Origin: Clostridia bacterium | GTDB taxonomy: Bacteria; Bacillota; Clostridia; Oscillospirales; CAG-272 | Assembly (NCBI GenBank): GCA_024408015.1 | Contig: JAKSVJ010000070.1 | Coordinates: forward strand, 1-6,821 | Reading direction: 5' to 3' | Length of the DNA stretch: 6,821 nt | Shown here: positions 1-6,724 of the stretch, piece by piece | Layout: every line of letters starts with the position of its first letter | How positions within the stretch are numbered: position 1 is the stretch's first letter | Position numbers and translations under genes: made by a program | The notes under the pieces: generated by a model | The model's database searches: none | What the model saw: only the letters and a program-made list of their open reading frames with translations | Told to the model about the DNA's origin: nothing

Positions 1-2
1 GA

Positions 3-55
3 GGATGTGTCCAAACAGACTTAATTAAAAATCTGTTTTTTCACATCCCCTTTTT
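3..55. terminator. Two-part hairpin terminator, probably bidirectional
   Basis: Two nested perfect inverted repeats are seen: GGATGTG (3-9) with CACATCC (42-48), and AAACAGA (13-19) with TCTGTTT (32-38). A 3x3 internal loop separates them and an AT-only stretch dominates the apical loop. On the plus strand the hairpin is followed by CC and a T-tract (51-55, then GTTTT), the usual form of a rho-independent terminator, which would serve a rightward gene lying left of the window. On the minus strand the hairpin begins 11 bases after the stop codon of the phosphopantetheinyl transferase gene, so it probably ends that unit too. Whether a T-tract follows on the minus strand cannot be seen because the window ends. 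Confidence 0.75.
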
Positions 56-58
56 GTT

Positions 59-679
59 TTAGCCAAGACAAATTGAACAACTATACCCTTCATAATGATT
101 TGATTGTTTGAATATTACATTACTTGTGTCATGGAAAGGATCACTCGCTTTGTAATTGCCATTATCACGAATTATTTCCACATTTTTGAGGGTTTTAGCG
201 ATTCCTTTTCCGGTCATCTTTGCATAGCTTTCTTTGATTGTCCACATATCGTAGAAATCTTTTCTGCTTTTTATGGTTGCTTTCTCATTGTCTTTGAAGA
301 AACGACTAACAATACTTTCATAATTTGTTGTTGGGTTGATATATTCAATATCGATTCCACAAGGAACATCACTTGTAACAACAATAACTACACTTTCTGA
401 ATGTGAAAGATTAAAATATGCGTTTGGGTGCTTAGCATCAAATGGCTTTCCGTTGGAATCTATCACAATCTCAGAATCAGTGATACCAAAAGATTTTGAA
501 AGAGCGTGTTTTATTAAGTATCCACCACAAATAATTGTTGCTCTAACATCTGGATTTGTTGTGTTGTTGAGGCGTTCAATCCTATTCTTATCTAGATATG
601 GCAAAAGTTGATTTAGTTTTGAAGTATTGTTTTTGTATTGGTCAATATTTAAAGCATATAGATTATATTTTGGTTCCAT
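59..679 (-). CDS. 4'-phosphopantetheinyl transferase, Sfp type
   Basis: The 206-residue protein is predicted to move the 4'-phosphopantetheine arm of coenzyme A onto a conserved serine of carrier proteins (ACP or PCP) in the cytoplasm. Sfp-family motifs appear in order: GKPF (77-80), FNLSHSE (89-95), GIDIEYI (108-114) with the Mg-binding pair D110 and E112, RFF (126-128), and WTIKESYAKMTGKGI (146-160) with the third acidic ligand E150 and K154. The length is close to that of Bacillus Sfp (about 224), and the ligand spacing matches that family rather than the shorter AcpS type. The ATG shares one base with the upstream hydrolase stop (TAATG). A GGAG at 691-694 lies 11 bases upstream, rather far, which fits translational coupling. 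No carrier protein, NRPS or PKS gene is in view, so the partner protein is unknown. Confidence 0.92.
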   Translation of the reverse strand: MEPKYNLYALNIDQYKNNTSKLNQLLPYLDKNRIERLNNTTNPDVRATIICGGYLIKHALSKSFGITDSEIVIDSNGKPFDAKHPNAYFNLSHSESVVIVVTSDVPCGIDIEYINPTTNYESIVSRFFKDNEKATIKSRKDFYDMWTIKESYAKMTGKGIAKTLKNVEIIRDNGNYKASDPFHDTSNVIFKQSNHYEGYSCSICLG

Positions 680-1398
680 TATAGTGAGAACTCCATTCCG
701 TCGGTAGTAATTATTGTTTCATATGGGAATTGATCTTTGCACAAATTGTATCTACGAATGTTGTAAGGTGAGATATGATTGAATATCATTTTTTTTGTAT
801 CAAACCCAAGCAATTCGCCAACATGTTCGTTAACTTTATAATGAGTTAGTTCCATAAACACACAATCATATTTTCCATTTTGGAGACTTTGGAAGTCGCG
901 CAAATCGCTTGTTAAATCTCCAGAGAACAAGATGTTTTTTCCCTCAACCTTGATTACAAATGAGTAAGAAGGGTAATCCTTTAAATGACTATTTTTAATT
1001 GAAGTTACACTAATAACACCATCATCATAAAAACAACCGTCAGTTATTAGATGATAGTTAACTCTTTGGTCTGGATGCATGTGAAGGGCATTGCACCATG
1101 TTTTTAAAGCATCAATTCCGTTTTGTTCTGGCATATATATGTCAGTGGTTTTTTCGTCTTGATAACCGGAGAAGCATTTAACAACACTTACTACATCTGT
1201 ACAATGGTCCTCATGCATATGGGTAATAAATGTAGCTTTGATGTTTGAAACAGGGATGTCTCTCTTTACCATCATTGACTCTACTGGAGCACCAGCGTCA
1301 ATTAGATAATAATTATCACCTGTTTTTAGTAGAATACCAGAACAGTGACGTTCCTTTTCACAGGCACCGTGTCCTGTTCCTAACATTAAAATATCCAT
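679..1398 (-). CDS. Metallo-beta-lactamase-fold metallohydrolase (RNase Z/PhnP-like superfamily)
   Basis: The 239-residue protein shows a complete set of probable two-metal ligands of the metallo-beta-lactamase superfamily: HMHEDH (60-65, giving H60, H62, D64, H65), H138 in NSHLK, D161 in FSGD and H208 in FNHIS. The N-terminus, MLGTGHGA followed by GILL and LIDAGAP, matches the opening strands of the RNase Z/ElaC and PhnP-like branches rather than true beta-lactamases. No signal peptide is visible, so it is probably cytoplasmic. Substrates in this superfamily range from tRNA precursors and cyclic phosphates to thioesters, and the sequence does not identify one. The protein is shorter than typical RNase Z (about 300) and I see no exosite arm, so tRNA processing is unlikely. 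The start is supported by GGGGG at 1406-1410, seven bases upstream. It is first in a two-gene unit with the phosphopantetheinyl transferase. Confidence 0.88.
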   Translation of the reverse strand: MDILMLGTGHGACEKERHCSGILLKTGDNYYLIDAGAPVESMMVKRDIPVSNIKATFITHMHEDHCTDVVSVVKCFSGYQDEKTTDIYMPEQNGIDALKTWCNALHMHPDQRVNYHLITDGCFYDDGVISVTSIKNSHLKDYPSYSFVIKVEGKNILFSGDLTSDLRDFQSLQNGKYDCVFMELTHYKVNEHVGELLGFDTKKMIFNHISPYNIRRYNLCKDQFPYETIITTDGMEFSL

Positions 1399-1476
1399 GT
1401 TATGACCCCCAATTATTACTGCACTTAGTTTACACCATTTTTTGAAATAATAAAAGTGGGAAGTCTTAAAAAACTA

Positions 1477-1505
1477 TGGACAAAACCAACAAATACTGAT
1501 AAAAT
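1477..1505 (+). promoter_or_regulatory. Sigma-70/sigma-A-type promoter for the HAD-led unit
   Basis: TGGACA (1477-1482) matches five of six bases of the -35 consensus. It is followed by a 17-base spacer and TAAAAT (1500-1505), five of six for the -10. A TG dinucleotide at 1497-1498 gives an extended -10. Transcription would begin near 1512, about 33 bases before the chosen HAD start. The rest of the 1399-1544 gap holds the minus-strand Shine-Dalgarno site. The best minus-strand -10 I found is TATTAT at 1447-1452, which has no convincing -35, so I do not call a leftward promoter. Confidence 0.6.
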
Positions 1506-1544
1506 TAAATGGAAAACTAACAAAGGATGCATTTATTTTTTAAC

Positions 1545-2189
1545 ATGGTTAAAGTTGCAATTTTTGATCTTGATGGCACGCTGTGTAATACACTACTGGA
1601 TTTCCATACTACAGTAAACGCCGTAAGAAAAGCATATGGTTTTGGCGAAGTGTCAGTTGAATTCGCAAGAGAAAATATTAATGGTGACGTTAGACAAGTA
1701 ATCGAAGCCATTATTCCAAACATCGCAAAAGATGAAGTGGATAATGGTGTAAAAATTTATAAATCGGAATATGCTAAATGTTATATGGATCAATCAAAGC
1801 CTTACGATGGCATAGTTGATATGCTCAAACAACTCAAGGCCAAAGGCATTAAAATAGCAATATTTTCAAACAAATTGGATGAATTTGTTAAGAATATGAG
1901 TAAAAAACTATTTGATGGACTCATTGATTATCCTCTAGGCGCTGGAATTTATGCTTCTAAGCCAAATAGGGATGGTGTTGATGTGATATTAAATTCATTA
2001 GGAGCAACCGTTGAAGAAACCGCATATATCGGAGATAGTGACGTTGATTTTTACACAAATCGCAATTGTGGAACACATGGTATACAAGTTACTTGGGGAT
2101 ACAGATCTAGAGAATATCTAGAAAACCTTGGTTGTAAAGTTATGGTTGATACAGTTGATGAACTTGTTAAAAAAATATTAGAAATATAA
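1545..2189 (+). CDS. HAD-superfamily phosphatase, phosphoglycolate phosphatase-like
   Basis: This is a predicted Mg-dependent phosphomonoesterase of 214 residues. All four HAD motifs are visible: motif I FDLDGTL (7-13, nucleophile D8 and acid/base D10), motif II FSN (S108), motif III SKP (K139), and motif IV GDSDVD (163-168, D164 and D168). An alpha-helical C1-type cap lies between motifs I and II. The arrangement resembles Gph/PGMB-like enzymes that act on small sugar or glycolate phosphates; the substrate cannot be read from the sequence. An in-frame ATG at 1527 would add six residues (MHLFFN). I prefer 1545 because the nucleophile motif then sits at its usual place close to the N-terminus. 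AAAGG at 1522-1526 abuts the earlier ATG and is 18 bases from the later one, so neither start has an ideal ribosome site. It is the first gene of the rightward block. Confidence 0.85.
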   Translation: MVKVAIFDLDGTLCNTLLDFHTTVNAVRKAYGFGEVSVEFARENINGDVRQVIEAIIPNIAKDEVDNGVKIYKSEYAKCYMDQSKPYDGIVDMLKQLKAKGIKIAIFSNKLDEFVKNMSKKLFDGLIDYPLGAGIYASKPNRDGVDVILNSLGATVEETAYIGDSDVDFYTNRNCGTHGIQVTWGYRSREYLENLGCKVMVDTVDELVKKILEI

Positions 2190-2210
2190 ATACATAACAA
2201 TATAAATTTA

Positions 2211-2217
2211 GGGTGAT
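2211..2217 (+). promoter_or_regulatory. Shine-Dalgarno site deciding the oxidoreductase start
   Basis: GGGTGAT (2211-2217, preceded by A) contains GGTGAT, a run of the ideal anti-16S complement, and lies four bases before the ATG at 2222. The in-frame GTG at 2213 lies inside this site and is therefore not the likely start. Confidence 0.75.
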
Positions 2218-2221
2218 AAAC

Positions 2222-3082
2222 ATGGTAAAACTTCCATTTAAAATTGATTTAACAAATAAAGTTGCAGTTGTTACTGGTGCTGGCGGTGTTATCTGCTCAG
2301 GCTTTGCTAAAGCTCTCGCTCAGTGCGGCGCAAAAGTTGCTTTGTGTGACTTAAATGAAGAGGCAGCAAAAAAGGTTGCAGACGAAATCATTGCTGACGG
2401 TGGCATTGCTCAAGGTTTTAAAATGAATGTTCTTGATCACGATTCAATCGTTGAAGCAAAAGATGCTATTACAAACACTTTTGGAACATGTGACATTTTA
2501 ATTAATGGCGCAGGTGGTAACAATCCAAGAGGAACAACAACAAAAGAATATCTTTTCCCAGAAGATGTAGTTGAACATGCTGATGATATTAAGACATTCT
2601 TTGATTTGGATCCAAAAGGTGTAGAATTCGTATTTAATCTAAACTTCCTTGGAACACTTATGCCAACACAGGTGTTTGCAAAAGACATGGCGTCAAAGAA
2701 GGGATGCTCAATTGTTAACGTTTCTTCAATGAATGCTTTCCGTCCTTTAACAAAGATTCCAGCATACTCAGGAGCAAAAGCTGCTGTATCTAACTTTACA
2801 CAGTGGCTTGCAGTTCACTTCTCAAAAGTTGGAATAAGATGCAATGCAATTGCCCCAGGTTTCTTTGTAACAGCTCAAAACCAGGCGCTTCTTTTCAATC
2901 CAGATGGAACACCTACTCCAAGAACGGGTAAAATCTTGGCTGCTACTCCTATGGATAGATTTGGTACAACAGATGACCTCACAGGCACACTTTTGTGGCT
3001 TTGTGATGAAGGCGCATCAGGATTTGTAAATGGTGTTGTAATCCCAGTTGATGGCGGATTTGCAGCATATTCAGGAGTTTAA
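2222..3082 (+). CDS. uxuB: D-mannonate oxidoreductase (fructuronate reductase), SDR family
   Basis: Predicted to interconvert D-fructuronate and D-mannonate with NAD(H) in the glucuronate branch of hexuronate catabolism, in the cytoplasm. The 286-residue protein is a classical short-chain dehydrogenase: a cofactor loop TGAGGV (18-23) with D43 after strand 2 favouring NAD, NGAGG (95-99), catalytic S169, and YSGAK (182-186, Y182 and K186). Insert and tail features (FFDLDPKGVEF at 127-137, APGFF at 211-215, the C-terminal DGGFAAYSGV) match from memory the Firmicutes SDR-type enzyme such as Bacillus YjmF/UxuB, which is unrelated to E. coli UxuB. The third glycine of the usual TGxxxGxG is replaced (VIC), which I recall as normal for this subgroup. 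No uxuA, uxaC or kdgK is in view. The gene ends in tandem stops TAATAA. Its codon choice looks more biased than that of its neighbours, suggesting high expression. A related 2-deoxy-D-gluconate-type substrate is the main alternative. Confidence 0.85.
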   Translation: MVKLPFKIDLTNKVAVVTGAGGVICSGFAKALAQCGAKVALCDLNEEAAKKVADEIIADGGIAQGFKMNVLDHDSIVEAKDAITNTFGTCDILINGAGGNNPRGTTTKEYLFPEDVVEHADDIKTFFDLDPKGVEFVFNLNFLGTLMPTQVFAKDMASKKGCSIVNVSSMNAFRPLTKIPAYSGAKAAVSNFTQWLAVHFSKVGIRCNAIAPGFFVTAQNQALLFNPDGTPTPRTGKILAATPMDRFGTTDDLTGTLLWLCDEGASGFVNGVVIPVDGGFAAYSGV

Positions 3083-3089
3083 TAAATTT

Positions 3090-3115
3090 TTAAAAGCGCG
3101 GCGACGCGCTTTTAA
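3090..3115 (+). terminator. GNRA-capped hairpin between the oxidoreductase and prfC, probable terminator or attenuator
   Basis: An 11-bp perfect inverted repeat, TTAAAAGCGCG (3090-3100) and CGCGCTTTTAA (3105-3115), closes on the tetraloop GCGA, a GNRA loop. The GC core with paired A-tract and T-tract is the common layout of a rho-independent terminator. The T-run is only four bases and is followed by AATGTG, so termination may be partial. The stem ends five bases before the prfC Shine-Dalgarno site. I found no convincing promoter between it and prfC. Confidence 0.7.
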
Positions 3116-3120
3116 TGTGT

Positions 3121-3124
3121 GGAG
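3121..3124 (+). promoter_or_regulatory. Shine-Dalgarno site deciding the prfC start
   Basis: GGAG lies five bases before the ATG at 3130. An in-frame ATG at 3115 begins inside the hairpin, has no ribosome site of its own, and would add five residues (MCGDN) before the family's usual N-terminus. The start at 3130 is therefore chosen. Confidence 0.8.
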
Positions 3125-3129
3125 ATAAT

Positions 3130-4719
3130 ATGACAACAAGAGAACAAATAGAGAGACGTAGAACATTTGCGATTATTTCTCACCCTGACGCAGGTAAGAC
3201 AACACTTACTGAAAAATTGCTTCTTTACGGAGGCGCAATTCAATCAGCAGGTACTGTAAAGGGAAAAGCTAGTGACAAACATGCAGTATCAGACTGGATG
3301 GACCTTGAAAAACAAAGAGGAATTTCAATCACTTCGAGTGTAATGCAGTTTGAGTATGAAGGATTTTGCATTAATATCCTTGATACACCTGGACACCAAG
3401 ACTTCTCAGAAGATACATATAGAACACTTATGGCCGCAGATAGTGCAGTAATGGTAATTGACGCCGCAAAAGGTATTGAGCCACAAACACGTAAATTATT
3501 CAAAGTTTGTGCTATGAGAGGTATACCGATATTCACATTCATAAACAAAATGGATAGAGAAGCTAGAGATCCATTTGATCTTCTTGACGAACTCGAAAAG
3601 GAATTCGGTATTGGAACATATCCTATGAACTGGCCTATTGGCTGTGGACAAGACTTCAAGGGTGTTTATGATAGAAACAAGAAGTGCATTTTAGCATTTG
3701 ATGAATTCCATGCCGGTAGAAGGAAGATAGAAAGCATTGACTGCGGACTTGATGATATTGAAAAACTCGATTCATTGATTGGTGAAAGACAAAGAGTTGA
3801 ACTTTGTGAACAAGTTGAACTATTGGATGGTGCAAGTTTTGACTTTGATATAGACAAAGTTAGCGCGGGCAAATTGAGTCCTGTATTCTTCGGTTCAGCA
3901 TTAAATAACTTTGGTGTTGAAGCTTTCCTTGAATATTTTATTCATATGACATCTGCACCTCTATCACACATGACTGAAAGCAAGGAAATATCTCCATTTG
4001 ATGATACTTTCTCAGCATTTGTGTTTAAGATTCAAGCGAACATGAATAAAATGCATAGAGATAGAATCGCATTTATGCGTATTTGTTCTGGAAAATTCGA
4101 AAGAAATAAAGAGTATTTCCACGTTCAGCAAGGTAAGTCAATAAAGCTCGCTCAACCACAACAGTTGATGGCACAAGAAAGAGAAATTATTGATGAAGCT
4201 TATGCTGGAGATATCATAGGCGTATTTGATCCAGGCATATTCTCAATTGGAGACACTATTTGTGAGTCATCAAATAAGATAACATATGGTGGTATTCCAA
4301 CATTTGCGCCAGAACATTTTGCTGAAATCGAGCAAATCGACTCAATGAAGAGAAAACAGTTCCAAAAAGGTATGGAACAAATAGCACAAGAAGGTGCTAT
4401 TCAAATCTTCTTCATGCCAGGTTGTGGTATGGAACGAGTTATTGTTGGTGTAGTCGGCGTACTTCAGTACGAAGTTTTGGAACACAGAATGAAGACTGAG
4501 TATGGTGTTTCTTATAGACAGACCCCACAAAGATTCCAATTGATTAGATTTATTGGAGAAGGTAGTGGAAACCCACAAGAACTACGACTTTCAAGAGATA
4601 CAATGTGGGTTCAAGACGTTAAAGGTAACGATTTACTTATTTTTGAAAGTGAATTCGATAGAAGATGGGCTTTGGAAAACAACAAAGAGCTCAAGCTTTA
4701 TGAGTTTAATAAATCATGA
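3130..4719 (+). CDS. prfC: Peptide chain release factor 3 (RF3)
   Basis: RF3 is a translational GTPase that removes RF1 or RF2 from the ribosome after peptide release. The protein has 529 residues from this start, the same length as E. coli RF3. The GTPase motifs are complete: G1 HPDAGKTT (18-25), G2 RGISIT (63-68), G3 DTPGH (85-89), G4 NKMD (139-142) and G5 SAL (256-258). A beta-barrel domain II follows and then the RF3-specific C-terminal domain, roughly from residue 390. The GKASDKH and DWMDLEKQRGIS stretches before and in switch I are typical of RF3 and separate it from EF-G and from TetM-like protection proteins. No truncation or missing motif is visible. The ATGA overlap with the next gene ties its translation to the GH3 enzyme. 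Upstream, a terminator-like hairpin separates it from the oxidoreductase gene, so its expression probably depends on read-through or an unseen internal promoter. Confidence 0.97.
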   Translation: MTTREQIERRRTFAIISHPDAGKTTLTEKLLLYGGAIQSAGTVKGKASDKHAVSDWMDLEKQRGISITSSVMQFEYEGFCINILDTPGHQDFSEDTYRTLMAADSAVMVIDAAKGIEPQTRKLFKVCAMRGIPIFTFINKMDREARDPFDLLDELEKEFGIGTYPMNWPIGCGQDFKGVYDRNKKCILAFDEFHAGRRKIESIDCGLDDIEKLDSLIGERQRVELCEQVELLDGASFDFDIDKVSAGKLSPVFFGSALNNFGVEAFLEYFIHMTSAPLSHMTESKEISPFDDTFSAFVFKIQANMNKMHRDRIAFMRICSGKFERNKEYFHVQQGKSIKLAQPQQLMAQEREIIDEAYAGDIIGVFDPGIFSIGDTICESSNKITYGGIPTFAPEHFAEIEQIDSMKRKQFQKGMEQIAQEGAIQIFFMPGCGMERVIVGVVGVLQYEVLEHRMKTEYGVSYRQTPQRFQLIRFIGEGSGNPQELRLSRDTMWVQDVKGNDLLIFESEFDRRWALENNKELKLYEFNKS

Positions 4720-6680
4720 AAAAAACAGAAATAAAAGAAATAATTAAAAATTTAACCATTGAAGAAAAGGCATTGCTACTTACGGGTGGCAATGCCGTTC
4801 GTTCTACTGGAAAAGTAGACAGATTTAATATCCCGGTAAAAACTTATGATGATGGTCCACACGGATTGGCAAATGGAAAGAACCCCGTTTGTTTTCCGTC
4901 AACATGTGGTGTTGCCGCAACTTGGAACCGTGAGCTTACAAGAAAGCTCGGAAATGCACTAGCAAGCGAATGCATTAATCAAGATGTTGATATACTACTT
5001 GCTCCGGGCATTAACTTAAAAAGAAGTATCCTTTGCGGAAGAAATTTTGAGTACTATTCCGAAGATCCAATCTTGACTGCAGAGTTAGCATCAGAATATA
5101 TCAATGGTGTAGAGGAGAAGGGTGTTTCCACTTCACTAAAGCATTTTGCTGCAAATAACATGGAAACTTATAGATTAAGAACAAGTGCTGATTTGGACGA
5201 AAAGACATTAAGAGAGCTATATACAAGAAGCTTTGAAATTACTCTTAGAAAATCAAAACCCGCATCGGTTATGTGTGCATATAACAAATATAATGGCACA
5301 TGGTGTTCGGAAAATTACTATTTGCTTACAGAATTATTGAGAAACAAATTCGGATACGAAGGTTTTGTGGTATCAGACTGGGGAGCAGTACGTAACGTTG
5401 GAAAAGCATGTGCTGCTGGTCTTGACTTACAAATGCCAACAAACTCTAACATTGTAGAGGATGTCAAAAATGCCCTCAAAGAGGGAACTGTAGTTGAGAA
5501 GGATATTGATAGAGCGCTCGAGCACATCCTTGAATTTTTGTTTAGAGAAAAAGCTGTTGATAACAAACCATATTCAAGAAAAGAACAACATGAGTTTGCA
5601 AGAAAAGTTGCAAGAGAGTCTATTTGTTTACTTAGAAACGATGACAATGTTTTGCCAATCTCTAAGAAAGCGAAAAAGATTGGCATTATTGGAGATTTAG
5701 CTATTAATCCTGTGATTGATGGACAGGGTGCTGCAGAGGTTCATCCAAACCCAGAATGTATTGATATTCCAATTGAGGAAATAAAGAAGAATTTCAAAGA
5801 TTCAGAGATCATCTATATAGATTGTCTACACAACAATGCATTTCCAACTTCAATGCCTTGGAACGATTATGAAAAATGGTTTACACCATTAAAAGATTGT
5901 GATTATGTCGTCATGTTTACTGGTTTTCCATACACATATGATTCAGAAAACACAGACAAGCCTGATGCTCATTTGTTCCCGTATATCGAAATGATGATGA
6001 AGGAAATCAGAAACAAGTATTGCTCAAATCTTATTGTTGTATTACAGACAGGTGCTGCAGTATGTGAGGGCCCGTGGATATATCAGCCAAAAGGTCTTAT
6101 AGAGATGTGGCTCGCCGGTGAAGGTGGCGGTAAGGCAATAGCAGATGTTTTGAGCGGTGACTATAACCCAAGTGGAAAAATCACCGAAACATTCCCAAGA
6201 GTAATGAGAACTGATATGGATCTTGGTAGAGTTCAGTCATCAATGAAATACACAGAACAATGGCAGGTTGGATATCGATATTACGATTTACATCCAGAAG
6301 AAATTTGGTATCCATTTGGCTTTGGATTATCATATACTAGTTATGAATACTCTAATTTGGATGTTTTATATGACAATAACATGATAAGATGTACATTAGA
6401 TATTGAAAACGTTGGCGATGTGGCTGGCAGCGAAATTGCTCAGCTATATATGGCAAAGCGCACCAATGGCAACAATGGACCAATCAAAGAACTAAAAGGC
6501 TTCCAAAAGGTTAAAATTGAGCCACACAAAAAACAGAGTGTTGAGATTATGGTAGACATAAGAGATATATGCGACTATGATGAAAATAAACACGACTGGG
6601 TTTTGAACAATGGTGAATATTTAGTGATGGTAGGTTCATCATCAAGAGACATTCGTCTTGAGAAGTCAATAAAGGTATAA
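4716..6680 (+). CDS. Glycoside hydrolase family 3 enzyme, probable cytoplasmic beta-glucosidase or beta-xylosidase
   Basis: The 654-residue protein is predicted to release terminal beta-linked sugars with retention. The N-terminal barrel carries DDGPHG (45-50), GRNFEYYSEDP (108-118), LKHFAANN (141-148) and VVSDWGAV (218-225), where D221 is the expected nucleophile. The alpha/beta sandwich domain follows (about 300-500). In it, E411 in DSENTDK aligns by eye with the acid/base glutamate region of beta-glucosidases, and LAGEGGGKAIADVL (466-479) and NPSGKITETFP (484-494) are family landmarks. FGFGLSYT (534-541) leads into a C-terminal fibronectin III-like domain (about 545-648). No signal peptide, membrane segment or PA14 insert is seen, which explains a length below the common 700-800 and implies intracellular substrates such as imported oligosaccharides or phenolic glycosides. 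The ATG overlaps the prfC stop (ATGA) and has only a weak GAG 11 bases upstream. Exact sugar specificity cannot be read. Confidence 0.93.
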   Translation: MKKTEIKEIIKNLTIEEKALLLTGGNAVRSTGKVDRFNIPVKTYDDGPHGLANGKNPVCFPSTCGVAATWNRELTRKLGNALASECINQDVDILLAPGINLKRSILCGRNFEYYSEDPILTAELASEYINGVEEKGVSTSLKHFAANNMETYRLRTSADLDEKTLRELYTRSFEITLRKSKPASVMCAYNKYNGTWCSENYYLLTELLRNKFGYEGFVVSDWGAVRNVGKACAAGLDLQMPTNSNIVEDVKNALKEGTVVEKDIDRALEHILEFLFREKAVDNKPYSRKEQHEFARKVARESICLLRNDDNVLPISKKAKKIGIIGDLAINPVIDGQGAAEVHPNPECIDIPIEEIKKNFKDSEIIYIDCLHNNAFPTSMPWNDYEKWFTPLKDCDYVVMFTGFPYTYDSENTDKPDAHLFPYIEMMMKEIRNKYCSNLIVVLQTGAAVCEGPWIYQPKGLIEMWLAGEGGGKAIADVLSGDYNPSGKITETFPRVMRTDMDLGRVQSSMKYTEQWQVGYRYYDLHPEEIWYPFGFGLSYTSYEYSNLDVLYDNNMIRCTLDIENVGDVAGSEIAQLYMAKRTNGNNGPIKELKGFQKVKIEPHKKQSVEIMVDIRDICDYDENKHDWVLNNGEYLVMVGSSSRDIRLEKSIKV

Positions 6681-6686
6681 AAAAGA

Positions 6687-6721
6687 ATCACGAGGCTTAA
6701 AAATAGTCTCGTGATAATTTT
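6687..6721. terminator. Terminator hairpin after the GH3 gene, usable on both strands
   Basis: ATCACGAG (6687-6694) pairs perfectly with CTCGTGAT (6708-6715). The stem extends inward by G-U, C-G and T-A pairs to 11 bp around a seven-base loop. On the plus strand AATTTTAT follows, a modest T-tract, six bases after the GH3 stop codon. On the minus strand the hairpin is followed by TCTTTTTT, a better T-tract, so it may also be a second stop for leftward tRNA transcription. Confidence 0.8.
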
Positions 6722-6724
6722 ATG

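Noticed and set aside
336..611. Open frame on the plus strand inside the phosphopantetheinyl transferase gene
   Set aside because: It is antisense to a gene whose motifs are complete, has no recognisable domain, and has no ribosome site that stands out.
1399..1476. Riboswitch or structured leader in the divergent intergenic region
   Set aside because: No convincing paired structure or known aptamer motif is visible; the region is AT-rich with a plain ribosome site for the leftward gene.
2176..2206. TATAAA sequences at 2185 and 2201 as a possible internal promoter for the oxidoreductase
   Set aside because: The matching -35 positions are poor (TTGTTA with a 15-base spacer, or TTAGAA). Such AT-rich motifs are expected by chance here, and the 32-base gap fits simple co-transcription.
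3060..3090. TTGCAG / TAAATT as a prfC promoter
   Set aside because: Only three of six and four of six matches, and the start would fall inside the terminator-like hairpin.
3240..3659. 139-codon open frame on the minus strand within prfC
   Set aside because: It mirrors the conserved GTPase domain of RF3; its serine- and isoleucine-rich product is typical of a shadow frame.
3130..4719. Tetracycline-resistance ribosomal protection protein as an alternative to RF3
   Set aside because: The 529-residue length, RF3-specific switch region and C-terminal domain fit RF3; ribosomal protection proteins are about 640 residues with EF-G-like domains IV and V.
5318..5686. 122-codon open frame on the minus strand within the GH3 gene
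   Set aside because: It overlaps the nucleophile region of an intact GH3 gene and its product has no recognisable family.
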